From Cyathus striatus (lineage: Eukaryota > Basidiomycota > Agaricomycetes > Agaricales > Nidulariaceae), in contig JAOVFP010000011.1 of NCBI GenBank assembly GCA_025738555.1, positions 992,001-1,056,000 of the forward strand: 64,000 bases of DNA, given 5' to 3'. Position 1 is the stretch's first letter; each line of letters begins with the position of its first letter. The notes under the pieces are model-generated. The model was not told the origin of the DNA. It did not search any database and worked only from the letters and a program-made list of their open reading frames with translations. Of the stretch, positions 9,181-20,339 are shown in pieces. The translations under genes were made by a program, and so were the position numbers.

Positions 9181-10018
9181 GATAAGAGGTTAGAGATGTT
9201 TACAACGGGGTGATAGTAGCTAGCTTATGTAATAATAACTACTTACTCCTAAAACAACGTAACGGGGTGGCGAGTTTGGAGGGAATTTTGCAGAAGATCG
9301 GTATTAAGGATGCTTCCGGGCAAAAGGGGGTGGAAGGGGGATGTATAGGAAGGTTAAGGAATAACTAAGTAGTGATTAGATAACGTCTCTGGCTATGTAC
9401 GAGGCAAACACGCGATTCTCTATGAGTTTGAGGTTTCTTCTTACTAGACTCAAATCAAATTACTAGTCAATGATCTCGGAAAATACGCTTTTATTTCACT
9501 ACACTACGTCAAAGTACTTTATAACGGAAGCTGCGCGGGGGATAGCTTGGGTCTACATGGCAAAACTCGTCTACTTTATATACTATGTTGAGTCACGCGA
9601 CGAAAGTAGTTAGTTTATTTAATACTTAGAATAGCAATTCCAAATACAATCATAAACTTAATATCCCGAGGTGTAGATTCAGTAAGTTCGAGGGGCGCAA
9701 TAATATTCAAGTCCAAATTTAGATCAGATTAAAAATAGAACAAGTTAAACTCGGGCTATTCTCGTTCACGCGTCAAAGTGTTTCAAAGTCAAAATGTTCA
9801 GATTCAATTCAGCAAACTCGGTACGTAGTTCTCGGTATCTAAACGTCTCGTAACTAATTCTGATTCTCGTCTGATTCGTCTTTACACACCCTATCTGCGG
9901 GAGGGAAGAATGCCTGGTAGTTCCTACCGTTTCATTCCCTCCTCGCTCATCTATATACCTTTTCTTATCTACTTACTTACAAATTGCGTAGTAATAAATT
10001 TATAATTGATCTCCGGTG
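9181..10018 (-). repeat. Probable 5' LTR of the Ty3 element (unconfirmed)
   Basis: This AT-rich stretch without coding content lies upstream of the primer site, where a 5' LTR should be. Its far end (GATCTCCGGTG) resembles the sequence next to the polypurine tract (AATCTACGGTG). No extended match to the region left of 1848 was found, so either the 3' LTR is truncated or the boundary is wrong. Confidence 0.35.
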
Positions 10019-11369
10019 TTTCCCCGGCCTATGTGTAAGATAGCGCGTCATCAGCGCCCAGGCGGCGGTCAGCCAATCGTGCGCATAACCCAGCGCGCTC
10101 CCTTTCTGCAACGCGCGCTCGTTTGAGCGTCCCATCGGTTACCTTCCTAATCGGGTAATCAGCCGATGCGGCAGCGTCATCCGTTCCGCATCATTTCATT
10201 TACATCGGTCTCGCGGGTCGGTTTTCCGCTTCCACGTGAACTCCTGACTGTTGAGGTACTCATTCTCTTTCCATTCTTGCTTCCCTTCCCCCTTTCTTGC
10301 GCGCTCTCTCTCTCTGTCTCGCTTGTCTCGTCGTCTCAGGGATTCAGGGTCTCAGGGATTTAGTAAGTCCGTGTTTTGTCTATCTCCACACTTGTTATCG
10401 CGTGCTGACTTTTGTTTAATAGTCTTATTGTTTGTTCTGGGCTTGGGTACTCATGTATAGAATGCAACGTCGTATTTTTAAAGGTAAAGTGTTTATGTAG
10501 CTATTTGTTTAAAGTGTTTTAAACCAGTACTAACGCGGAGTTATGTGTTTTTTTTAATAGGTTATCCCTTGTTTAATTATGGGAGGCAGCGCGGGAACTC
10601 AGCCCCTCCCCGCTGTTTCCTTCCTCAACACGCCCGGTACTGGTATCTCGAAATCGAGATATAACGAAATTAAAATTGGGTATGTTGTTTTCGTTTACAT
10701 GCGTATCAACTACTGGAAATATGGTGGCTGATGGTACTGTATAGGTGCTAGATAGGTACATTCGGGGTACTAGGGATCATAAACTACGTCACTGACAAGG
10801 GAAAGCCGTACGCTCACGGAGCGTGCTGGACAGGGGGTCGCGCGTCTGTCATAGGAGGTTGTGCGACGGGGAATATGGCGCCGCGCGCATTCCTTCGGTC
10901 GGGACAGGATTGGCTACACGCGGATGCGCTAAGAATAGTGCAAAGATCTATCAGGGCTCAGGGCTTATTACTTTAATTAAACACGCATCGCTTCGCCGGT
11001 TACTCCGAGAGAAGTCGATCGGTTGGCTCAGGGTTCCGGGGTTTGCCGAGGCGTCTAGTGAGGTGCTTCGTCGTCGCTTGCTTCTCTTGGGCAGTGATCG
11101 CGTTCCATCACGTGACCTTCGTGCGTTGTTTAGACGCGTTCTGGCTGTTATCCATTTAGTCGCTGAGTTTAGCGCCACTGCTTTATCTGTCTCTTCTGCA
11201 CGTAGTACTACCTTAGGCTTGGTCATATTCACACCCTTGGTAAGTGTACTTCTTAGTACTTTTAACTGGCAGCTCGGGTCTCACTCCAATTCTGTAACTA
11301 ACCCATGTTTGTTACCGTTTGGTGAGTACTAATTACATGTATAGAAAAAGCTAAAATCCACGACTATAG
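10019..11369. other. Region between the retroelement and the oxidase gene
   Basis: GC-rich, with pyrimidine-rich patches near 10255-10320. Open frames exist on both strands (for example + 10823-11239, ending at a GTAAGT), but their products are Arg/Leu-rich and match no family I know. The N-terminal half of the acyl-CoA oxidase-like gene should lie here but was not found. An intron-like stretch (about 11321-11369, GTGAGT to TATAG) precedes the first oxidase exon. Confidence 0.4.
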
Positions 11370-11475
11370 GTAGTGTACGCCCGTCAGGCGTCTCATGGTG
11401 GTGAACAATGAATACCGTGGAAACCGCCCATTTCTTGTTACTCTAAATGATGGATACAGTATGAGCAGAGGAGTA

Positions 11476-11483
11476 TCGGCAAG
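11476..11483 (+). repeat. Left 8-bp target duplication of the hAT element
   Basis: TCGGCAAG. The identical eight bases occur at 13047-13054, directly after the element. They form the last bases of an oxidase exon, and the splice donor GTGCGC follows only the right copy. Confidence 0.85.
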
Positions 11484-13046
11484 TAGGGCTGCCAACCGTA
11501 ACCGTACAAAACGGTTACGGTTTGTACGGTACGGTATATATTGCCGTACCGTATGAGCGAAATAAATTGTTCATACGGTACGGGTACGGGACGGTTTTCA
11601 CCCGTAATTAACCGTACCGTATAACCGTTTACGGCCGTATATATGGCTTCGTCGAGTGGCTTCGATGACATCTATTTGTTCTCCAGGCTATGAGTAAACA
11701 ACGCTTACCGTTGCGACGCGTCGTCTGTATACTATCATTTCCCTCGTGATGCAAATTCTTGGCACTTCACCTACTTGTGCAAAATGCAACTTTTATACAC
11801 ATCAACCCAACTGATAGCAATGAAATTCTGTAGATATATTCTATCATTACTGGATTCGACGAATTTCAAATTTGTTTTCATGAATTCAGAGCTTTAGCTA
11901 TGGATATCGGCAATATATGTCTGAAAATACACTTTTCGGTACTTTTTCCTTCGTGACATGACAAGACTTTAAGCTATTAGCCTAAAATTTCGGATTCTTA
12001 ATCTTCATTGCATGATACAATATATAGTAAAACTCTGTGGTGATATCTTCATAGATGCATGTATAACATGATAATTGCTCTCGAGCATGACAAAGAGAGC
12101 ACTACAGGGCCTTTACCCGGCATCATTTTTGGCCAAAACAGGTAATTAGGCGCTCAATATTAGTGCAATGCCACTGCGCTGGTCCAGAAACTTTACGTGA
12201 CCCGGCATGACGAATTTTGCACCACTGCGTGAATTGGGTCCCATCTTTGTTGACAAATTGACAATATCTTCCCTCCAATTTTGTTTCACACAAATTACAG
12301 ATCGAAAAAGCCGAGAAGCACAGCTTTTGAACAGTGTACATTACAGGTAAGTGGAGTAATTCGATGTGAAGATATTGTTGAAAATAAAGTTTTACATTAC
12401 TCCAGAAACGATAGTATCGCCTAAAATTAATCAATGATGATCGACTAACCGTGCGTGTGAACGCTTAAAGATATACCTTAAGTACTAGTAAGTATGTCTT
12501 CTAAACATTTTCACCTTTGCATGTTATATGAAACAAATGAAATACAGTCTGTCAACTTCATTTATGCTCTTGTTCTCCCAAAGCATACAATAAATGACTT
12601 CCAATCAACATTGTAACACCAGTAACAGTGCAGATGGTCAGTTTTCTTGGTATGTTTTATTGGAAGATAAGCATTTTATGTAATAATCACAGTTTTATTT
12701 CGCTTTTAAACATTATTAATATGTAGAAATATAAACTTATTGTCTTTAATGCCTGAGGTGGCCAGTGATTCGAAGTATTTTATGTATAATTAGAACTTAT
12801 TCTACTTATGTATTATGTATGTTGTATATTTCGTGCATATTATACCTGTTAAGTGGAAATCTCGAATCTTACAGAAGTAATTCAGTATATATCATAACCG
12901 TAAACCGTAAACGGCCGTATTTGTACCCGTACCGTACCGTAGGGGGTTCAGAAAATGTCTGTACGGTACGGTTACGGCTAAAATCCGTACCGTAAACGGT
13001 TTACTTTATACGGCCGTAAACCGTTACGGTACGGTTGGCAGCCCTA
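11484..13046. mobile_element. Non-autonomous hAT-type DNA transposon
   Basis: 1563 bases, ends TAGGGCTGCCAACCGTA and its inverted match GGTTGGCAGCCCTA, flanked by the perfect 8-bp duplication TCGGCAAG. Such TIRs with an 8-bp duplication are hAT hallmarks. The outer 150 bases at each end are packed with short motifs of the CCGTA/TACGG type in both orientations, and much of this is self-complementary; hAT transposases bind such subterminal repeats. The AT-rich centre has no transposase. A 103-residue minus frame (12123-12434) contains several Cys and His residues but no clear BED finger. The copy would need a transposase from elsewhere. Confidence 0.85.
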
Positions 13047-13054
13047 TCGGCAAG
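13047..13054 (+). repeat. Right 8-bp target duplication of the hAT element
   Basis: TCGGCAAG, identical to 11476-11483. The GTGCGC splice donor of the interrupted exon begins at 13055, so the 3' splice signals of the host gene remain intact on this side only. Confidence 0.85.
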
Positions 13055-14669
13055 GTGCGCTAATTCTTGCGTGAATTCTTTTAGCTTAACCAATGTATAA
13101 TTTACAGACAGCTTCCACCTCGGGGAGGATCGAGGCCTGTCAATCATTCTTTAACTTCTTTCAACCACGTTATCCTCCCCACAACAGCTCTTCTCGGGAG
13201 TCCATCTATGCCAGAGGCTATTCATCGTGATTTCATGAGATCTATATTCCGTATATCTGTTGGCACCCTTGCACTCACGGGACTTTCAATCTCCTATCTC
13301 TGTCTTTCTTCCAACATCGCTGCCTTATACAGCATCCGAAGACATGTAACAGGAATGGATGGTGTCACCTCGGTTCCCATAATTTCCTTCTCCACGCAAA
13401 GGAAACCAGTGCTGTCAGCACTATCGCTTTCGTATGTCTTCCGAACATTGTACAAAAAGTGTGTCTCGATTTTCATGGCAGAGAGTGATCCAAGAATACA
13501 GAGAGGAGTAGCTGCGTGTGCAAAGGCAGTCATAATTCTCCGTACTCAGGCTTGTCAGCTGGATCTTTCGGAAAGGTGTGGAGCACAGGGTCTATTTGAA
13601 TACAACCAAATGTCGAATTTAATTGTCAGTTTTTTTCGTTGTCCGACTGTTGTCGTTACACCCTTGCTAATTCGTGCCTCAGAGCGAGGCCCGAGGAATA
13701 AGTATTTCGGAAGGCGATATTCTAGGTATCTAACTTCTTGACGATCATGAAGTCGACATAACTAATCACGCCTCTCTCTCAGGATTATCTATCCGTAAGT
13801 CCATGAAATACTAAGTACATAGATCTTTGAAGCGAACTCAACTCCGCTCTCTGGTCTATATTTACTTTTAGGTGTGGCTACTGATATAATAATGGGAAAA
13901 TACGAACTGCCACCCGCGGCCAATGTATCTTCCCTTCTTGCAAAACACGAGGCGGCTCTGATACACGAATGCCGGGAAGCAATACTATTGCAGTCAGACT
14001 CGGAGAAAAAGTACGCAGAATTTAACAAACACGTCCTCCCATCCTGCCAAAAAATCGTCGAAGCAATCGGCTCTCGGATAGCATACGAAGCAGCCATTGA
14101 AAATCATCTTCCGCAATATGTCATCGATCTATTTGTAGCGAGTGTGATCCGGGCGGATCCATCGTGGTTCCTTGATACTAGGGTATTGTCTCGGAGGGAT
14201 ATTGCGGAAATGGAATTGAGGGGAGTTGAGCAGGCAATGCCGAATTTGGAGGCGTTGGTGAATGGACTCGGCGTTAGGGCATATATCACTTCGCCAATTG
14301 TGTCGGATGGGGCTTGGGAGGAGTTCCAACGCAAGTTACCATTGGTTGGTGGCGAAGAGTTAGGTGGGTGGATTAATCAGGAAGCAGTGTCGTTCTTGAG
14401 CTCTGCTGCTCGGGCTTATCTGTAAATCAAGGATATTATTAATTTACAGTAAATAAGCTTAATTTAAAATCATTAGCAAAATATAGACATAATTACCAGA
14501 CATCCAAAACGTTGATACAATCATCCAGTGTCACTGCCTGTAACTGAGAAAGAGAACTCAGAAATGTCCAACTCTGCAAATTGCGATCGCAGAGAACGCC
14601 ACGACGTTGTAAACTTGTTTGGCTTTGGCTTCTATAATAAATATTTGAACATCAAGTCCGCCACCCCAC

Positions 14670-15860
14670 TGCCGTCTTGATCCTCCCTGTACGCATCATA
14701 TACACATGTATCCTAAAACCCGTTTTTACTCCATAAGTTTCAAGAGGAGAGTACTGTAGATATCAGCGTGACTTCGTATAAATGCAACGTCATTTCGGGC
14801 CTAAGGGAGATCGGCTACTGCGATTCCATAGAGTACGGTGCGTGTTGAGGGTGTGTGATATATGCAGCTTAATAGCGTTCTGGACGAAGAGAGAGTCACT
14901 TTATAGTGGAGGGGGGGATAACACGGAGGATTTCTTCTCGCTGGATGGGACAGAGAGTAGACCTAGAGCATGATGAGTAAGATGGGAGACATATCGACTA
15001 GTTGATTTTCTGGCATAGTCGTTTTTTGAGGCGACGTGTCGACGACTGAGGTCGCTAAACAAAGTTGTAAGTTAAATATATTGAATGAAGAAGGGGGATA
15101 AATGTACTAATATACTCTTTCAATCTCTCAAGGACGTATGTCTCCTGATATCCTGCGTGGATGCCACACGTACACACAGCAGCGATTCCTGCGACAGCCA
15201 ATGAAACATCCTGGTAGCCCTGCGTCGAAGGGAAGTACAGGAAGTGCAACCCAGCTATCAAATTCGTGTTTGGTCGATGGCACGTACGAAGTAGCCCCTC
15301 CCAAACGGGGGAATTGTGAGTGTGGTTATCGGCAATGACTCCTTCCAAGACTATGACCTCTCCTACTGACAACGCATACTCGTACTCAGTCGTACACGGT
15401 ACTAGTGGGGTCCTTTCATCCATTCGCTCGTACTCCTGTGTTTATGCCCAGCGGCCCAGCAATCATTCCAACGTTGTCTGTCAGGCTATCTGTCGGTTCT
15501 GGTTGGGTCCTGCCAGTGGTGCAAGATTTTTGTTCCTACTTCGTCCTGTCAAAACGGCCATTGACCAGTGGGGTGGAACATAATTATGTATAGCTGGGTG
15601 TTCAAATGTCGTACTTACATACGCTCATTTGTGGTGGAGGGTGGTGGCTGGCTGGAGAGCAGTGGTGGGTGGGTGGCAGTGGCAGCCAAGTCGGGTGTGC
15701 GAAGATACGAGGAACGGTCGTGCCGACTCGCGCGGGATATGAAATTCCTTCCCACGATCCACCTGGCTGGTCGACCAACTTCGACCAAGGACAATTTGAA
15801 AGATGAGATCGATGAGATCTTACCGATTCAAGTTAATCATGACGCGAACGCCTTATGAGT
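14670..15860. repeat. Segment duplication, copy 1
   Basis: Shares ordered landmarks with 20340-21200: CTTGATCCTCCCTGTAC, GGCTACTGCGAT, GCGTTCTGGA, TTCTTCTCGCTGG, GATATCCTG, CACGTACG, CCTGTCAAA and TCTTCCCACGAT-like blocks. Divergence is high with many indels. A minus-strand frame of 122 residues (15055-15423) is open in this copy, and GTAAGT donors are visible on the minus strand (for example near 15613), so it may derive from a minus-strand gene. Product not recognised. Confidence 0.55.
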
Positions 15861-16265
15861 CTGAGACGCTCATAACATCCGGCTCCGAGGCGCTTAGAAG
15901 TTAGAGCCGCTCATTTCTCTCCGCCGTCAGGGTCCTACTGATGAGAATCTGCGCCCACCGTGATACTGCTGCTACATTGAGCAATTGTCTGAGGCACATA
16001 TTTAATCGTTCCAAGTTTATCAATAATCACTGTCATTTACTCCAGCATTGTCAGTGGCGTTTCTGGTAATCCTGATTACTACTTGCAGTGGTACGAAGTA
16101 CTAATTTCTAAGTAGGTACTTATATATTGACTCAAATCAATTTCATGGGCACCTCTATGTCTCTCTTGAAAATTATAACACCTTGGTACATGGTTTCTCC
16201 ATGGCTCCTTATCATATGCGATGGTGAAGCTTCCAACCTTTCTCAAAAATGATATATGTACTACG
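15861..16265. other. Intergenic
   Basis: No coding exon or repeat recognised; only short frames with many stops. Confidence 0.4.
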
Positions 16266-17173
16266 TTAAACACATGCGCAAATAAAGTGAAAAAAAATCG
16301 CCATAGGTATGTATCTTAATCCTGCATTGATACCAGGAAATTGACCATCTGATGTAGAAGAGCTTGTACCTGGGGATCGAAGTGAACTTGTAGAAATGAA
16401 TGAAGTTGAGTTTGTGCCTGGGGAAGATATTGGGTCCGTAGAAGGAAGTGAAGTTAAGCCCATAACAGAAGTTGAATTTGAATTGATACCTGGGATAAAA
16501 GTTGAAATCGGAGCTGGGATTAATGATGAGCTTGAAGCTGGTAGTAACATTGATCCAGTTAATGATCCCAAACCAGTGAGACCGTTAATTAGTGATATAA
16601 CTGTAGATAGCTGGGAGGGATCAACCGAGGAGGTATCGACCGATTGAGTTTGTGTAGTGCTAATTGACGATGACGATGACACCAATGACTCGGTGCTAAT
16701 CCCAATATTTGGAGAAGGGCCTGTGGACAACTTAGAAGAAATGTCCAATTGGGTCGATGTGGAACTGGCTGCAGCAGTTATCATTGGCCTAATAGTTAAG
16801 GATGTGGCTGCTGTGGGGGATTGAGGGGGAACGACAGATAGAATAGGGGGGCCAATGCCAGATTCGAACCCAACACCGCCATAGATTATTCCTAATATAC
16901 ATTATGAGCATTATGTTGGAATAGAAAGAAGAGGTTTGTGCGACCTGCTCTCGATAGCGAACTTTCAGATGAGGTGGCTGTTCCGATGGTCATCTGAGTG
17001 GATTGAATGGTGGTTTCGAGAATTGTTGAAGATTCAATACTACGCTCAACTGTTCGACCTGAGTCTTTGATGGGTACAGAAGTGTAGGTAGTTTGCGCTG
17101 ATATTATCTTTAGTGAGAACACTTGCATTACGAAATATGACATTAGGCACTCTAGTATCCTGTTAATGTACAT
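16266..17173 (-). CDS. Ser/Thr-rich membrane or wall protein, partial
   Basis: Two minus-strand exons join in frame: 17173-16945 and 16891-16266, with a 53-base intron. The start ATG gives a hydrophobic N-terminus (MYINRILECLMSYFVMQVFS) that could be a signal peptide. The rest is dominated by Ser and Thr (long STS runs, one Pro-rich patch), as in heavily O-glycosylated fungal wall or membrane proteins. The C-terminus is hydrophobic (MAIFFHFICACV). An open frame also runs upstream on the minus strand (about 17390-17220) into a GTAAGT donor near 17219, so the gene may be longer at its 5' end. That frame does not join the later one cleanly, so damage is possible. Function unknown. Confidence 0.45.
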
Positions 17174-17399
17174 GGCATAAGTACATTAGCAGTAATTCAT
17201 TTTGCTATGAAAGTTAAACTTACAGCAACATATCTCCAAGTTGAAACTGCCCTAGAGCCAGTCTGATATTCGGAAGTAACATATGAGCTACATATATAGA
17301 TCTTGAAGTAAACAGCACTGGAATACGCAATCAATTGAATCGAATACAAATCTGACGAGATGAGTAATCGAGCGCTAGACTGGGGATAAGGTGGCGAAG

Positions 17400-18830
17400 G
17401 AGAGTTTGTAGTCCCTTGTTACTATCCGATTGGATCTCTCAGGGACATAGGTATTCTCACGGCTCGTTTCACTGTCAACCCGTACGCCTAGCTGGGCGTT
17501 TATTCATCATTCCGTGAGCCAATTTGCGCGGTTAGCCACTATAACTGTTACTTAAGTATTACTAATGTAAATTTGTGGTCCTATGTGCGTCAGTTATCTC
17601 AATTTTGTGTTGTTTTTTTTTCCTTGTATTGAAAGCTACCGTACGGTGCTAAGTACGTTGGTGGCCAGATCATCTATGCATACCTACATCTACTATAGAC
17701 CACCCTGCTTTGCTTTGCGACTGTAAGAGTACTGTAAGTAAGGATATATTTTGTAGTACTTCGGTCATAGCACTGTTTGCATAGCCGCATAGTAATATCG
17801 TAAGGTTCGAGGCACGAGCCGATCGAGCAAAGGGCAGAGAGTTATCCCTAGTCCGAGTCCCCGTGTCCGTCTGATGGTCCAATTGTTGAGCTGCCATTCG
17901 GTATCAATGGTTCCTGTGCATGTTCAGGTTCTTCGCGTGTGTGAGCAGCATGTAGTGTATTGGCATTTCGCGTGAAAGCCTAAGTTTGTGTTGTTATTTG
18001 TAGAAATGGATATCCATAAGTTTAGTCTATACACACGAGGAGAGTAGTTAGATAGTATATCTATGTGTCAGGTAAGTAAGAGTTATAGAGGAACAGTAGG
18101 TGGGATATCTCGCCTCAGTGCGGTGTATGAATACAACGACTGAGGTGTAATGCTGTATCTAATGTCTATATATACTGTCTAAGAGTGTCACTGGGGCGTA
18201 CAGTAAGTAAAATGGAGGAAGGTAAACATATGAATAAAGAGAAATAAAAAGGAACATAACATCGTGAGGCGCACTGCGGTGAAACCTTTATGCACTTAGA
18301 TCAACATTATTATCGCGTTATTCCTTTCTGTCACACACCTTCTTTTGTCATGAAACCATTGCTCAGTTATGTATGTTTTATTCCCCATTCCTTGGTGATT
18401 TTTGGTGTACTATCGGGTCAATTATTAACATTTTCCTTCAGCTGTAGCGGGTATCATTTAATATTGTGAGTATTTCATCCCTAACCTTTCTGGTCACTTG
18501 TATTTTTTCTCCTTTTCAAATCCTTTCCAGTGGTTATCATACATTATTTAGGCTCTTATTTCGTACTGCGGCACATTTAAATAGTCATAAAAACACCGTA
18601 TTTCTACTATTATATAAATTTCATTTGACATTTGGTGCTACAAGTTGCACAATTTCTGACATTACATAGAATCAGTGTACACTACTATATTACTTAAATC
18701 ATATTCAACAAGCATGGGATATTAATCAAGATGAGACCAAAAACTTCGTGCTTACTGGTAAGTATATTGAACATAGTTAAAAACCACTGGTTCTGCATTT
18801 AACATTGCAATTTTATTCAATTTATCTTAA
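17400..18830. other. Gene-free stretch
   Basis: AT-rich, with short frames only. The part 17660-18250 is GT/AG-rich and reminiscent of an LTR or solo-LTR remnant, but no terminal repeats or target duplication were found. Confidence 0.35.
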
Positions 18831-19280
18831 TTTTACATGAATCTAACTATATTCATGCCTTCCATAACATACTGGAAATTATTTATTCGTGCATTTAGGA
18901 TGCCACTAGTGCAATGCTTACTGTGGTGCTCCTCAAGGGCACCTTTCTCTCGCACACACAAGGCGGCGCGCAGCCAAACAACGGGAGGCCAATGCCAAAC
19001 ACTTGGTTCAGTTGTGAGAATGAACCAGCGTGTTCCCGGGTTTCGCCGGCATCAGCAACTTCCGTATTCGGACCAGATCTGTGAATCGAATAGTAACAGG
19101 GGACACATCACTGCCAACTGGGCGAAGGACTACAGGAATAACGTCCCTTACGCTCCCCTATGCCCCGGCCGACGGCAATGATAGCACTGATCTTAGAAGC
19201 GCAGCCTACAGTAGCACGTCTTCTCATTGATATTGATGATTTACGCCTTGATAGGTTGATTTGCTGTACAACGATAAAAA

Positions 19281-19424
19281 GGTGTGCTCACGCGCTCAAC
19301 TCGGTACCCCGTAGAAGTGACGGAACTGCTGGAGGAGAACGATATGTTAAGGAGGCGGTTAGCCGAGGTTACGAGATCGGTGGCAGGGCGGGCACCACCA
19401 CCTACTTATTACTTACGTGGATGA
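19281..19424 (+). pseudogene. Tail fragment related to the GH16-like membrane protein
   Basis: The plus-strand frame ends in VEVTELLEENDMLRRRLAEV followed by TRSVAGRAPPPTYYLRG and a stop. This closely matches the C-terminus of the frame ending at 25737 (VEMAELLEELNMLRRRLVEV, then ESVTGDTPPPTYYENDNEIV). The Leu/Glu/Arg pattern suggests a short coiled coil before a PPPTYY motif. Upstream, 18900-19280 is GC-rich but has no clear glucanase exons, so only the 3' end of a paralogue remains. Confidence 0.55.
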
Positions 19425-20060
19425 TGGATGATGAAAATGATGTATAAGCAGGATAGTGTATCATTCTGTTGCACCATCTGCACTTGCTGTAGCACAAGTC
19501 GACATGGGCATTTCTACGTTACCATACATTGAAACATGAGTTGAAAATGATGTATGGAAAGAACATGAAAATTCCTTTTCATGTATTGATTTACATTCTT
19601 CACTTGGAGAGAAATGACTACTAGCGTGCGTGAGTGTTGAGCTCCTATTATAACGTCAGTGTACGTTCCTTCTTCGTGTATCAAAGTCGTAGGAACTTAT
19701 GTGCAGAAGGCAACTTTTTGCACACATAAATACGATTCAGTCATAAATAAGAGACGAAACAAATGATAAAATAAAATAAAATAAATAAATACTTCGTTAG
19801 GTATCGCTCGTAGCACCCGCTTCACACCCCGACATGATAGGGGAACAATTGTGCTCTTGAATTTTTAATTTCTCGATCACTATTGTTTCCATTTATGTAC
19901 TTGGGCGTTCAGATATCATTCAATTCCTAACATAAAGTCAGCTATCTGATTACCTACCAGAAACCGTAAGACAGACCTTCATATCATATCCCCCCACTAC
20001 AGCAATCCGCACCATAACCTTTCAACATTCTACTACCAATTAGCCCAACTCCATTAACGC
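19425..20060. other. Intergenic, with a short AAATA repeat
   Basis: No coding exon seen. A small AAATA-type simple repeat lies near 19762-19790. Confidence 0.4.
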
Positions 20061-20285
20061 TCAAGTTAATTCACGGTTCCTTACTTCCCGAGGATCGTTA
20101 GATGTTGAGCTAGTAGCGATGGACTCTGATGCTAAACGGCCTAGGTGGTCGAGCTCGACTGTCTTCTCTTTGGACAACGTTTGCTCACCTCTAAACACAA
20201 TTCTGTCAGAAAAATTAAGTAATGTGAAAGAAGGACGAAGGTACATACCCGTCGCAATACTACTGGCATCCCCCTTACCCTGCAA
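20061..20285 (-). other. Short minus-strand frame of unknown function
   Basis: A 74-residue hydrophilic C-terminal-like sequence (LNFSDRIVFRGEQ, then a Lys/Glu- and Ser-rich tail). GTATGT and GTAAGT donors occur on the minus strand around 20229-20310, so it may be the last exon of a spliced gene continuing into the duplicated segment. Not recognised. Confidence 0.3.
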
Positions 20286-20339
20286 CTATCCCAAACTTGG
20301 ACTTACATACGCCCACATGCTGTCGAATCACTTCCACTC

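Larger units (their letters stand above)
11370..14425 (+). pseudogene. Acyl-CoA oxidase/dehydrogenase-like gene, broken
   Basis: Flavin enzyme of fatty-acid beta-oxidation, by resemblance to fungal acyl-CoA oxidase/dehydrogenase-fold proteins. Exons: 11370-11483, 13108-13624, 13683-13725, 13783-13794 and 13872-14425, with introns of 46-77 bases. The joined protein contains VVYAR, YRGNRPFLVTLNDG, LPPRGGSRPVNHSLTSFNH, the family motif RCGAQGLFEYNQ, SEGDILG, LSIRVATDIIMGKYELPPAAN, and ends at AARAYL. Exon phases agree throughout. Three lesions: the N-terminal half is missing; seven extra bases (11385-11391) shift the frame after VVYAR; and a hAT-type element sits at the end of the first exon. 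The last three exons show no damage, so decay is recent or the copy is a fragment. Confidence 0.8.

Noticed and set aside
10823..11332. Plus frame of 169 residues as the N-terminus of the acyl-CoA oxidase
   Set aside because: No acyl-CoA dehydrogenase motifs; Arg/Leu-rich sequence open on both strands because of high GC.
15055..15423. Complete minus-strand gene of 122 residues
   Set aside because: Open only in one of two duplicated copies, no recognised motif, and nearby donors suggest it is one exon at most; described under the duplication instead.
16850..16885. tRNA-like GGTTCGAATC on the minus strand
   Set aside because: No A box or cloverleaf around it; it lies within a continuous coding frame of the Ser/Thr-rich gene.
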